64,000 bases of DNA, taken from SAR202-VII-2 sp965263165 (GTDB taxonomy: Bacteria; Chloroflexota; Dehalococcoidia; Lucifugimonadales; SAR202-VII-2). The notes under the pieces were generated by a model. It was not told where the DNA came from. It searched no databases and was given only the letters and a program-made list of their open reading frames with translations. Within the stretch, counting starts at the first letter, position 1, and each line of letters opens with the position of its first letter. The translations under genes and the position numbers were made by a program. Of the stretch, positions 49,471-58,324 are shown piece by piece. Location: contig OZ253584.1 in the NCBI GenBank assembly GCA_965263165.1, positions 2,294,001-2,358,000 of the forward strand, in the 5' to 3' direction.

Positions 49471-50745
49471 GTGAAATCACGAAACGAACCCGAAATGGAC
49501 CGGAATGAGCTGTACATGACCACCGCCCGCGTCAGCCGTTACTCCGTCCCCCAGCAGTGGCTGCGCTACGACGGCGCGGCCATAGCCGGGCTGCTGATCG
49601 AGGCCAAGACCGCCGCCGGCGTCCTGAACCGCCTGCCGTACCTCCCTCAATGGATCGAGCAGGCCCATGAGGAGCAACTGCGACTGGAGGCAGTCGGCAC
49701 ATCGCGCATCGAGGGCGCCGAGTTCACCCCACGCGAGCAGGACGAAGCCCTCGCCCGCGACGTTCCCTCGCCGACCGGACTGACTCATTCGCAACGGCAG
49801 TTGCGGGCAGCCGACTCTGCCTACCGCTGGCTGCGCTCGCTGCCGGCTAGCCAGCCGGTTACCGCCGAGTTGGTCCTGGACGTCCACCGGCGCATCGTCA
49901 CAGGCTGTGATGACGACCATTGCGAGCCCGGCGCGCTGCGGCGCGCCGGAGCGAACGTTACCTTTGGCAGTCCGGTCTGCCGGGGCGCGGAAGGGGGTCC
50001 CGAACTCGCCGACGCATTCGGCGCTCTCAGCCAGGCCATGGCCGGAGAGTTCCGGCGGCGCGACCGTATCATTCAAGCGATGGCCACCCACTACCATATC
50101 GGCTCCATGCACCCTTTCGACGACGGCAACGGGCGCACCGCACGCGCGCTGGAGGCGTTTATGCTGCGAGAGGCCGGCGTCAACGACATGGTTATGGTCA
50201 GCCTGTCCAACTACTACTACGAGCACAAGGATGAGTATCTGGCGGCGTTGTACGAGTCCCGCGAGCGCGGGCATGACCTCACCCCGTTCCTGACGTTTGC
50301 CTTGCCGGCGGTCGCGGAGCGGTGCAACGCGCTCGCCGAAGAGATCGTTACCCGCAACAAGCGGGTGCTCTACCGAGAGTTTGCTCACTCACTGTTCGGG
50401 CGGCTGCACAGCCCCCGCCGCCGAGCGCTGGCGGAGCGGCAACTGCGAATCATCGATTTCCTGCTGGACGCCGGACCCGTGAGCCTGTCTGATGTGACAG
50501 ATCAAGTGTGGGTGCATTACGTAGACCTCAAGTTTCCTGGACGCGCGATGGTGCGAGATATGCTTGGACTGCTTAGCCTGTCCGCCGTCGAACTTAGCGG
50601 CAACCATGTCGCCGTCAACCTGGACTGGCCACGGCAAGTCTCGGAGTCGGAACTGCTGGAACGATATGAGAACATGCCGTCCGCGGCATCCGCCAGTCAT
50701 CCAGCTATGGCGGAGCTGTCGCGGCTGCTGGGCCGCCGGCGCTGA
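49471..50745 (+). CDS. Fic family protein (AMPylase-type, self-inhibited)
   Basis: A 424-residue Fic protein. The active-site motif HPFDDGNGRTAR is intact (residues 214-225), so transfer of AMP from ATP to a protein target is expected. The inhibitory motif TSRIEG (Thr77 to Gly82, S/TxxxEG) lies N-terminal, which makes it class II. The C-terminal 100 residues (LRIIDFLLDAGPVSLSD... MVRDMLGLLSL) look like a winged helix that could bind DNA. The GTG start matches the leaderless promoter. It may act as a self-contained toxin/antitoxin or as a regulator. Confidence 0.9.
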   Translation: MKSRNEPEMDRNELYMTTARVSRYSVPQQWLRYDGAAIAGLLIEAKTAAGVLNRLPYLPQWIEQAHEEQLRLEAVGTSRIEGAEFTPREQDEALARDVPSPTGLTHSQRQLRAADSAYRWLRSLPASQPVTAELVLDVHRRIVTGCDDDHCEPGALRRAGANVTFGSPVCRGAEGGPELADAFGALSQAMAGEFRRRDRIIQAMATHYHIGSMHPFDDGNGRTARALEAFMLREAGVNDMVMVSLSNYYYEHKDEYLAALYESRERGHDLTPFLTFALPAVAERCNALAEEIVTRNKRVLYREFAHSLFGRLHSPRRRALAERQLRIIDFLLDAGPVSLSDVTDQVWVHYVDLKFPGRAMVRDMLGLLSLSAVELSGNHVAVNLDWPRQVSESELLERYENMPSAASASHPAMAELSRLLGRRR

Positions 50746-50893
50746 GGAGCGCCGACCGTCCGCATCGTGCCTGAGAGTCCCACCTATGGCGCATAACAGG
50801 ACTGGCCCGGGAGGTCAACCCCGGATTGACGCAGGCGGAGTCGGCCATTAGGGTTGGCGATGCACGCAATAGCTCCTCCGCGAGGGATCAACC

Positions 50894-52024
50894 ATGACAC
50901 TGCGCGTCGATCAGGTCGGCAGCCTTCTGCGCCCCCAGGCCCTGAAGGAAGTCTTCGAGCGCCACGCCAAGGGCGAGGCCAGCGACGATGAGTTGCGACA
51001 GGCCCAGGATGCCGCCGTCAAGGACGTCATCGCCCAACAAGAGGCCCACGATCTTCCGGTCCTCACCGACGGAGAGTTCCGGCGCCTGGGCTTCAAGGAT
51101 AGCCTTGGGGATTCAGTGGCGGGTTTCGAGGAGGACGCTCAGAGCACCCAGTGGTTTCAGCAATCCGAGGCTCAGAAGCCGCTCCAGCGCTGGGACTACG
51201 GTCCCCCTGAGGAGAAACAGGTGCTCCGGGGCTTCGGGAGGCCTCTGACCAAGCGTATGACCTTGGCCAGAAACGTCCCGCTGGACGAGTATGTCTTTGC
51301 ACAGAAGCTGACCTCGCGGCCTGTGAAGGTGACGCTCATCGGCTCAGGGCGCGTCATGGAAAACCTTCGCGGCGTCGACCCCAACCACCTGTACGCCGAC
51401 GTCGACGAGCTCGCCGATGATGTTATCCAGGTCGAACGGGCCATCATCGGCGGCCTGGCCGAGGCAGGCTGCTCCTACGTCCAGATCGATGCGCCCAGCT
51501 ACACGGCCTTCGTCGACCAGCCCTCACTGGACGCGATGCGGGAGCGGGGAGAGGACCCGCAGCGCAACCTGGAGCGGACCATTCAGACCGACAATGCCAT
51601 CATTGCCGGCTTTCCGGGAGTCGCGTTCGGAGTCCACCTGTGCCGCGGCAACGAGCGCAGCATGTGGCACCGAGAGGGCTTCTACGACGCCATCGCCGAA
51701 CGCCTCTTTGGAGAGTTGCGCCACGACCGTCTGCTTCTGGAGTACGATTCCGAGCGGGCAGGGGACTTTGCGCCCCTGCGGTTCGTCCCCAAGGGCAAGG
51801 TGGTGGTGCTGGGGCTGGTCACCACCAAGACCCCCGAGATGGAGCCGCCAGACGACCTGAAGCGGCGCATCGACGCTGCCAGCAAGCATCTTCCGTTGGA
51901 CCAACTGGCGCTCAGCCCCCAATGCGGCTTCGCCTCGGGAATCGCCGGCAACATGCTCGGTGAGGACGATCAGTGGCGGAAGCTGGACCTCATCATCGAA
52001 GTCGCCGCCGACGTCTGGCGCTAG
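50894..52024 (+). CDS. Cobalamin-independent methionine synthase II family protein (MetE C-domain-like)
   Basis: A 376-residue TIM barrel of the MetE C-terminal type. Zn ligands expected for the family are seen as His and Cys in FGVHLCRGN and Cys in LSPQCGFAS; LPVLTDGEFRRLGFKDSL and VQIDAPSYTAFV are further family blocks. Stand-alone MetE-like proteins of this length often transfer methyl groups from substrates other than methyltetrahydrofolate-glutamate or take part in thiol catabolism. The role here is open. GAGGGATC lies upstream of the ATG. Confidence 0.85.
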   Translation: MTLRVDQVGSLLRPQALKEVFERHAKGEASDDELRQAQDAAVKDVIAQQEAHDLPVLTDGEFRRLGFKDSLGDSVAGFEEDAQSTQWFQQSEAQKPLQRWDYGPPEEKQVLRGFGRPLTKRMTLARNVPLDEYVFAQKLTSRPVKVTLIGSGRVMENLRGVDPNHLYADVDELADDVIQVERAIIGGLAEAGCSYVQIDAPSYTAFVDQPSLDAMRERGEDPQRNLERTIQTDNAIIAGFPGVAFGVHLCRGNERSMWHREGFYDAIAERLFGELRHDRLLLEYDSERAGDFAPLRFVPKGKVVVLGLVTTKTPEMEPPDDLKRRIDAASKHLPLDQLALSPQCGFASGIAGNMLGEDDQWRKLDLIIEVAADVWR

Positions 52025-52138
52025 CAGCCTAGCCATCCAGAGCATCTGGTAGGGGCAGGTCTGTAACCCGCCTGAGATTGAGGGCAAGGCGGGGAGCGGC
52101 CGGCGCCAGGGAATGAAGAAGAGGCCTCGCCAGAAAGT

Positions 52139-52387
52139 TCAGGCCTCCGAATCCGGCAACTCCGGCAGGTCGAGGTTCTCGCCGGCGGCGATCAGCGAAT
52201 GGGCCTGCTCAACATCGGGTTCCAGCACCATTAGCCGCACGCCAAAGGAAAAAGCCAACTCCGGGCGGAAGCCGCCCGCGTCGTCGGCAGCCACCATCGC
52301 CCTGATGCCGTGGGCCTCCAACATCCCCTTCACGATCTCCGCCTCAAGGCGGCCGCTGAAGGTCTTAACACAGACAATGCCGGACAT
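52139..52387 (-). CDS. DUF2007 domain protein
   Basis: An 82-residue protein with the DUF2007 pattern: a start strand CVKTFSGRLEAEIVKGMLEAHGI, then MVAADDAGGF and a VRLMVLEPDVEQAHSLI helix. These small soluble proteins are annotated as putative signal-transducing proteins without known function. GGAGG precedes the ATG at 52387. Confidence 0.8.
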   Translation of the reverse strand: MSGIVCVKTFSGRLEAEIVKGMLEAHGIRAMVAADDAGGFRPELAFSFGVRLMVLEPDVEQAHSLIAAGENLDLPELPDSEA

Positions 52388-52602
52388 GGCGCCTCCTGAT
52401 ACTGCGTTACCATCATACACGCACGCGAGCGTAGCGGGGCGCCGCCCCCGCGGCCTTGGGCGGCTCGCCAGACGGCGGGTGGCCCGTTATCATCGAAAGG
52501 CGTGTTTCCGCGGCGTCCCACGGGCGGCTGGATCCTGCGCCAGGAGGCGCATTCCCAGGAGCGGCCGCGGGAAGCCTGGGAAGGAGTTGGCCTCACTTAT
52601 GC

Positions 52603-52690
52603 GGAGGGGTGGCAGAGTGGACGATTGCGACGGTCTTGAAAACCGTTAACCCGCAAGGGTTCATGGGTTCGAATCCCATCCCCTCCGCCA
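52603..52690 (+). tRNA. tRNA-Ser (UGA), CCA encoded
   Basis: The acceptor stem GGAGGGG (52603-52609) pairs with CCCCTCC (52680-52686). The anticodon loop is CTTGAAA with TGA at 52637-52639, a long variable arm (ACCCGCAAGGGT region) marks it as class II, and GGTTCGAATCCC is the T loop. The 3' CCA is encoded at 52688-52690. Confidence 0.95.
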
Positions 52691-52742
52691 GCAAATTGGA
52701 ACAACTGACCCCCTGTCTGGAACAACTAAAAGGAGGTCCGCT

Positions 52743-53543
52743 TTGGACCTGGAACTGACCGGAAGGACAGCCATCGTCACTGGCGGCAGCCGCGGTATCG
52801 GCAAGGCCATCGCCAGGGAGTTGGCGTTGGAGGGCGTCGACATCGCAATCGCCGCAAGGGATAGGACCGCGTTGGATCTCGCCGCCGCCGAACTCGCCGC
52901 GGAAACCGGACGGCGAGTCGCGCCCATTGCCGCTGACACGGGCGATGACGAATCGGTTCGCGCAATGGTGGAGGAGGCGGTTGACGCTCTGGGACGGGTG
53001 GACATCCTGGTGAACTGCGCCGCCAAGCCTGGCGGGCAGGGGCCCGCGCCGTCGCTGGCCGAAATCACCAACGACCTCTTTTGGGATGATGTGAACGTGA
53101 AGGTCATGGGCTATCTGCGATGCGCCCGCGAGGCGGCTCCCTACATGAAGCAACAGGGGTGGGGGCGCATCATCAGCATCAGTGGGTTGGCCGCCAGGCA
53201 GTCGGGCTCCGCCATTGGCAGCATCAGGAACGCCGCGGTAGTGGCTATGACGAAAAACTTGGCCGACGAACTCGGCCCCCACGGGATCAACGTCACGGTC
53301 GTGCACCCGGCAACGACGCGCACCGAGAGGACTCCAGCGGTCCTGGAGGCCCGCGCCAAAGCCGAGGACGTTTCACCCGAGGACATCGAGCGCCGGATGG
53401 CCCAGGGAAACTCCGTGCGCCGCATTATCGATGCACAGGAAATCGCCTACGTGGTGACGTTCCTCGCCTCACCCAAGGCGGGGGCCATCAATGGGGACGT
53501 CATCGCCGCCGGTGGCGGGGCGGGGAGCGCCATCTTCTACTAG
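52743..53543 (+). CDS. SDR family oxidoreductase with atypical active site
   Basis: A 266-residue short-chain dehydrogenase/reductase. The NAD(P)-binding TGGSRGIGKA (residues 14-23), NCAAKPGG and the ISISGLA block with Ser are normal. The YxxxK motif is absent: the aligned segment reads IGSIRNAAVVAMTK, giving Gly and Asn at those positions. Some SDR subfamilies with an RN-A-x motif are known, but the chemistry is uncertain. The start is TTG with AAGGAGG upstream, 52 bp after the tRNA. Confidence 0.85.
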   Translation: MDLELTGRTAIVTGGSRGIGKAIARELALEGVDIAIAARDRTALDLAAAELAAETGRRVAPIAADTGDDESVRAMVEEAVDALGRVDILVNCAAKPGGQGPAPSLAEITNDLFWDDVNVKVMGYLRCAREAAPYMKQQGWGRIISISGLAARQSGSAIGSIRNAAVVAMTKNLADELGPHGINVTVVHPATTRTERTPAVLEARAKAEDVSPEDIERRMAQGNSVRRIIDAQEIAYVVTFLASPKAGAINGDVIAAGGGAGSAIFY

Positions 53544-53597
53544 GGCGCTCGTGGATTCAGGAATCGCATCATCAAGGGAAGACTAGGATTGCTCACC

Positions 53598-54608
53598 ATG
53601 GCAGACCAGCAGGTGGCTGTGCTCATTGACTTGGACAACGTGAGCCTTGGCTCGATCCCATCGCTCTTCGACCAGATATCCGAGTTCGGAAGAGTGGTCG
53701 TCAAGCGGGCCTATGCGGATTGGTCGGCTGCCGGCAACAAGAAGGAGAGCGAACGCCTGTTGGAGCTCGGCATAGAGCCGGTGCACCTGTTCCGCAATGC
53801 CAGGTCGGGCAAGAACTCCACCGACATCCGTCTTGTCATCGACGCCATTGACCTGCTCTATTCGTCTCCCGTGGATACCTTCGTCGTGGTCTCATCCGAC
53901 AGCGACTTCGTGCCCCTCGTCAGCAAGCTGCGGGCGGCCGGCAAAATGGCCGTCGGCGCCGGCAGAAGGGCGGCGGTGTCACAGACGTTTGTGCGGTCGT
54001 GCGACAGGTTCATCTACCTGGACGACAAGGAGCAGAAGGCCGCGGAGAGGGTTAAACCGCCTCGCAAGGAGAGCCTGATCGTGCGCGCCCTCAGGGCTTC
54101 TATGGACGAGCAGGGTCAGGTGGGGGGAAGCAGGCTATACCAGACGATGCAGCGGCTAGACCCAAGTTTCGATTTTCGTTCCGAGGGCCACTCGACCTTC
54201 GCCAAATATCTGGCGGCTTCCCAAGAAGTCACCGTCAAGAGGTCCATGGGTCCCGGGGATATGATCGTAGAACTCGCCGACACCATGAATGCAGACCCAA
54301 TGCGCATTGATATCCAACGGGCCAATGTCAGCCCCGAAGTCCACGCCTGGCTCATTGATCGCTTCGTCGCCACCAACAAGCAAAGCGACCGCATCGCCGC
54401 CTCCGATGTGTGGAAAGAAGCGTCCCAAGACGGCCAGACAGCCTTTGGCCTGACCAAAAACAAATTCACCCGCACCATGAGTGACATGTTCACCGTGAAG
54501 CCCCCCAGACGCGCCCGCATCGGCGGCGTCCTTACCGACGCCTGGATTGGCCTCAAATGGGCCGACGGGACAACGCAATCCGCCCAAGGAGTTTTCAATG
54601 GGCAATAG
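53598..54608 (+). CDS. NYN domain ribonuclease-like protein with OST-HTH/LOTUS domain
   Basis: A 336-residue protein. The N-terminal NYN (PIN-like, LabA/DUF88) domain has acids in VLIDLDNV, STDIRLVIDAIDL and SSDSDFVPL. Residues about 155-230 (SLIVRALRASMDEQGQVGGS...HSTFAKYLAAS) look like an OST-HTH/LOTUS RNA-binding domain. A further C-terminal domain (about 240-330, ending GVLTDAWIGLKW) resembles the winged helix found at the end of phage D5-like primases. It probably cuts or binds RNA, but the target is unknown. The ATG at 53598 is preferred over the TTG three codons earlier. Confidence 0.8.
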   Translation: MADQQVAVLIDLDNVSLGSIPSLFDQISEFGRVVVKRAYADWSAAGNKKESERLLELGIEPVHLFRNARSGKNSTDIRLVIDAIDLLYSSPVDTFVVVSSDSDFVPLVSKLRAAGKMAVGAGRRAAVSQTFVRSCDRFIYLDDKEQKAAERVKPPRKESLIVRALRASMDEQGQVGGSRLYQTMQRLDPSFDFRSEGHSTFAKYLAASQEVTVKRSMGPGDMIVELADTMNADPMRIDIQRANVSPEVHAWLIDRFVATNKQSDRIAASDVWKEASQDGQTAFGLTKNKFTRTMSDMFTVKPPRRARIGGVLTDAWIGLKWADGTTQSAQGVFNGQ

Positions 54609-54676
54609 TAGTCTTTGCACTATCGCCTCATAAACCCCTGGGAATGGCAGCAATGGCAACTCGCTGAGGTAGTTGA

Positions 54677-57349
54677 TTAGCCGGCGCCGGCGGCCCATTC
54701 CAACAATCGTCCGTCGTGGTCCACGAGGCGGACCGGCATCCCCAACTCCGCCAGGTCCGTCTCGACCTCAGCCCGGTCGCCCACGACAAGGATGCGCAGG
54801 TTGTCCAGGTCAAGGTGCTCCTCGGCGACCCTGCGCACATCCTCCAAGGAGACGCCTTCGATGCCTGGAGCGATGGTGGTGAAGTAGTCGTCGGGCAGAT
54901 TGAACGCGGCCAGGTTGAACAGTTGCTCTAGGATTTCGCCCGCCGTCTCGAAGGATGCAGGGAACTCCTGAAGCAGGGCCGACTTGGCCGCTGAGAACTC
55001 CTCCTCCGTGACCGGGCGCTCCCCCTTGAGGTCGCGGAACTCCTTGAGCGTTTCCGCCACCGCCTCTTTTGTAACCGCCGTCTGCACCGAGCCCCCGGCC
55101 ATGATCGCCGACGATTCGCTGTGCCACTCGATCATCGACCGGTATCCGTAGCTGTAGCCCTTGTCCTGCCGCAGGTTCATGTTCAGCCGGGCGGTGAACT
55201 GGCCCCCGAATATGTGGTTCAGCACGACCAACGGGAAGTAGTCGGGGTGTGACCTCGGCGCTCCCACGAACCCGGCGCGGATCACCGACTGGGCAGCCCC
55301 GGGCTTGTCGAGGAGGTAGACGACTCCAGGCGACGGCGCTGTGGCCGCGGCCCTTTCACGCCGCGCCGCGGGCGGCGCGGCGCTCCAGCTTCCAAGGTGC
55401 TCCTCAGCCAAGGCCAATACCTCTGCCAAGGACGCGTCGCCAACAACGGCCAGGGTCGCTCCCTGCGGGCCGGTATATCCCCGTAGACGGCTCGACAGGT
55501 CGTCGCGGGAGATGGCCTCCAACGCGGCTTCCGTCCCGCTCATTGGGTGGCCGTAGGCGGCGTCTGGGCCGTATATCAGCATCGGCGCTACCCGCCCGGC
55601 CAGCGCCCCGGCCTCGTCTCGGAGGCGGCGCAGCGCGGTAAGGCGTTCGGTGCGAACCCTCGTCAGCTCGTTCTCGGGGAAGGTGGCATGCTGAACGATA
55701 TCGGCGATGATCTGGAGAGCGGTCGGCGCGTGGCGCGTCAGCGTCTCGGTCGCCATGATGGTCTGTTCTCTGCCGGCTGAGGCGGCAAGGCTGCTTCCAA
55801 TGAACTCGAAATCCTCGGCGATCTGTTGGCTGGAGCGGCTCTGGGTGCCCTCTTGGAGCATGGCGATGGTGAAGGACGTTAGCCCCGCGGCCACTGGCGG
55901 ATCGTCGGCGCCGCCGGTGTTCAGGGCCAACCCCAACGCCACGATGGGCAAACCCCGGCGCTCCACCACCAGAACGTCCACGCCGTTGGCCAAGCGCCCC
56001 CTCTGCGGCTTTGGCGGCTCGAAGGAAGGGGCAGGGGCGGGGGCCGGCGCCAAGGACCGGTCAAGAGCGAAGGTGGACTTGCTATAGGCCGGTTCGGGCA
56101 GGACCACCAGCCGCACCTGCCGGTCACCCAGATAGCGCTCGGCAACCCGGGCGACGTCCTCCGGCTGCACGGCCATGTACCGGTCGACGTCGCGATTGAC
56201 CAGGTCAGGGTCGCCGGCCATCACGCCATAGCCATTGAGCGCGTCGGCCCTTCCCCCGAAACCGCCGATGTTGGCCATCCTGCGCACGCGCTGAGATTCG
56301 ATGCGGTTCTTGGCTCGGTCCACCTCCCGCTGCGTGGGAGGGTTGTCGTGAAGCCGGTCCATCTCCCGCCGCGCCGCGTTCTCCACGTCCTCTGCCGTAT
56401 GGCCGGCAGCCGCCGTTGCAGACACGTCGAGGTCCCCGGCGATTTCGGCGGCGCCGTGGTGGGCCCCCACGTTCTGGGCTACCTGTTGCTCATACACCAG
56501 GGCCTTGTGGAGCCGGGAGCTTCTGCCGTCGGCCAGGATGGCGGCCAACACCGACAGCGGAGCCTCGTCCTCGTGGAAGCGGGGCACGGTGGGCCAGCTC
56601 GCAAACCAACGCGGCAGCGTTACGCGGTCGTACAGGAGATGGTCCACCCGCCCCTGGAGCGGCGAGTCGAACCGTTCTGCTCGCGGGACGGCGGGGCCGG
56701 GTGCCAATTCCCCGAAATACTGTTCCACCATCTCGGATACCTGTTCCGGGTTGATGTCCCCAGCGATGGCGAGGCTGGCGTTGGAGGGCGAGTAGAACCG
56801 CTGGAAGAACTCGCTGACGTCATCCAGGCTGGCGGCGTCCAGGTCCTCCTGCGATCCGATGGTGGGCCAGTTGTACGGGTGCGGATGCGGGTACGCGGCC
56901 GCCTGCAACTTCAGGCCAGCCACGCCGTAGGGCCGGTTCTCGTAGCTCTGCCGCCGCTCGTTCTTGACCACGTCGCGCTGGATGTCGAACCGGCGTTGGT
57001 CCAGGGCGTCCAGAAGGAATCCCATGCGGTCGGCCTCGAGCCAGAGCGCCAGCTCTAGGTGGTTCGATGGCACATTCTCCCAGTAGTTCGTACGGTCCGG
57101 GTTTGTGGAGCCGTTGAGGTTGGCGCCGATCTTCTGGAGAGGCGTGAAAAAGCTCTCATTGTGGTTCTTCGAGCCCTCGAACATGAGGTGCTCGAAGAGG
57201 TGGGCAAAGCCGGTCTTCCCCGGCTCCTCGTTGCGGGATCCCACGTGATACCAGATGTTCACCGCCGTCAACGGCAGCGAGTGGTCTTCGTGAAGGATGA
57301 CCTGCAGGCCGTTGGCCAAGGCGAACGTCCGGAAGGTGATGGGTTCCAT
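54677..57349 (-). CDS. M16 family zinc metallopeptidase (two-domain)
   Basis: An 890-residue protein with two M16 halves. The active half has the inverted zinc motif HLFEH (His50, Glu53, His54) with the downstream Glu in VVKNERRQSYENRPYG. The second half lacks the motif, as is normal for the partner half. It has the form of processing peptidase-like M16B/C enzymes. No signal peptide is visible. GGAGGATCT lies upstream of the ATG at 57349; a frame opening 35 codons earlier is not supported. Confidence 0.92.
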   Translation of the reverse strand: MEPITFRTFALANGLQVILHEDHSLPLTAVNIWYHVGSRNEEPGKTGFAHLFEHLMFEGSKNHNESFFTPLQKIGANLNGSTNPDRTNYWENVPSNHLELALWLEADRMGFLLDALDQRRFDIQRDVVKNERRQSYENRPYGVAGLKLQAAAYPHPHPYNWPTIGSQEDLDAASLDDVSEFFQRFYSPSNASLAIAGDINPEQVSEMVEQYFGELAPGPAVPRAERFDSPLQGRVDHLLYDRVTLPRWFASWPTVPRFHEDEAPLSVLAAILADGRSSRLHKALVYEQQVAQNVGAHHGAAEIAGDLDVSATAAAGHTAEDVENAARREMDRLHDNPPTQREVDRAKNRIESQRVRRMANIGGFGGRADALNGYGVMAGDPDLVNRDVDRYMAVQPEDVARVAERYLGDRQVRLVVLPEPAYSKSTFALDRSLAPAPAPAPSFEPPKPQRGRLANGVDVLVVERRGLPIVALGLALNTGGADDPPVAAGLTSFTIAMLQEGTQSRSSQQIAEDFEFIGSSLAASAGREQTIMATETLTRHAPTALQIIADIVQHATFPENELTRVRTERLTALRRLRDEAGALAGRVAPMLIYGPDAAYGHPMSGTEAALEAISRDDLSSRLRGYTGPQGATLAVVGDASLAEVLALAEEHLGSWSAAPPAARRERAAATAPSPGVVYLLDKPGAAQSVIRAGFVGAPRSHPDYFPLVVLNHIFGGQFTARLNMNLRQDKGYSYGYRSMIEWHSESSAIMAGGSVQTAVTKEAVAETLKEFRDLKGERPVTEEEFSAAKSALLQEFPASFETAGEILEQLFNLAAFNLPDDYFTTIAPGIEGVSLEDVRRVAEEHLDLDNLRILVVGDRAEVETDLAELGMPVRLVDHDGRLLEWAAGAG

Positions 57350-57702
57350 AGATCCTCCGTATGGCAGGTTGTAGCAAGGTGTACGGCGCCCGAGGCCGCC
57401 TGGCGGCGCCATCGCCGGCAGCGGGAGCCATTGCCGCTGTCGTGGGCGCGGCAAGAATGCGTCGGCCGGCTGTACTTCCCAGGGAAGTTACTTACAGGCG
57501 CCAGGCGGGAGAATCCTCCCCTCCCTTCCCCCTCCCTCCCTTCCCACCCCCCAAGCCCGCGGGCATTGTACCCGCAGGCCGGTGGAAGGGGCCAGCAGCG
57601 CGGCTTCCTGGCCGGCCCAATTCGGTGCGCAGCGCGGCCCCGTTCCGGTGAGAAGGGTGGCGGTATACAATCGCGGCGCGTTTCCGGGTCGCAGGAGGCC
57701 TC
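57350..57702. other. Intergenic region with a homopyrimidine tract
   Basis: A run of almost only C and T covers about 57516-57553. No gene or RNA is recognised. A possible TACAAT near 57665 may serve the small membrane gene that follows. Confidence 0.35.
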
Positions 57703-57942
57703 TTGTTTCGTTGGGTCACAACCATGCTGGGCATAGCCGTCGGAACGACGCTGGGGTACATGGCGGCAAGCGTTCTCTACGTCATCGCCCAGAAGCTGCT
57801 GACCCCTAACGACCCCGGCGAGGCGCTGCCGGCGTTCCTGATCGGCCTGGCCGTATTCGTTCCGTTTGGGGCAATCATGTCCGGAGGGCTGACCTATCGC
57901 TGGGCCACGAGGCGCATGCAGCAGATGGGTCCGCCCTTCTGA
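57703..57942 (+). CDS. Small two-helix membrane protein
   Basis: A 79-residue protein with two membrane helices (about residues 5-28 and 44-62) and a basic C-terminus (YRWATRRMQQ). TTG start with AGGAGG upstream. I do not recognise the family. It lies between the M16 gene and a repeat cluster. Confidence 0.6.
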   Translation: MFRWVTTMLGIAVGTTLGYMAASVLYVIAQKLLTPNDPGEALPAFLIGLAVFVPFGAIMSGGLTYRWATRRMQQMGPPF

Positions 57943-58034
57943 GCGGGCCCTCGACCGCAGGCCACCCGCTCCCGCGCAGTCGGCTTGCGAAGCATTGGCC
58001 GGGACGCGGACGCGTTTGGGAAACCTTTGAACAA

Positions 58035-58255
58035 GCCCCCAACCCTCGGCGGCGCCCCCATTGCCCCAGCTGGGGCAACCCTCTGTCCCTGCCCCCATGC
58101 TCGGCTGAAGATTGGGAAGCGGGTTCCGACGCGCCAGGTAAGCAAACGCCGCCGCCTCCGTCCCCCAAGCGGGGTGCAGGGGGCACAGCGTGTCCCTCTG
58201 TTTCTAAAAACGTTGGAGGACGGGCTAGGTGGGACAACGGCGTCCGCCACCATAA
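58035..58255 (-). repeat. Repeat family B, copy 3 (inverted)
   Basis: On the minus strand it begins GTTGTCCCACCTAGCCC (at about 58243), then CCTCCAACGTTTTTAG, the ACAGAGGGACACGCTGT hairpin and the GGGGCAGGGACAGAGG tail block. It lies just downstream of repeat A copy 5 in the same relative order as copies A2-B1. Confidence 0.7.
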
Positions 58256-58324
58256 GCCCCCTCTCTCCTTCCCCTCAGTCCCGGCCCTCGTACTCGGGGG
58301 CCGGTTAGAAAGCGCCACCCCCCC

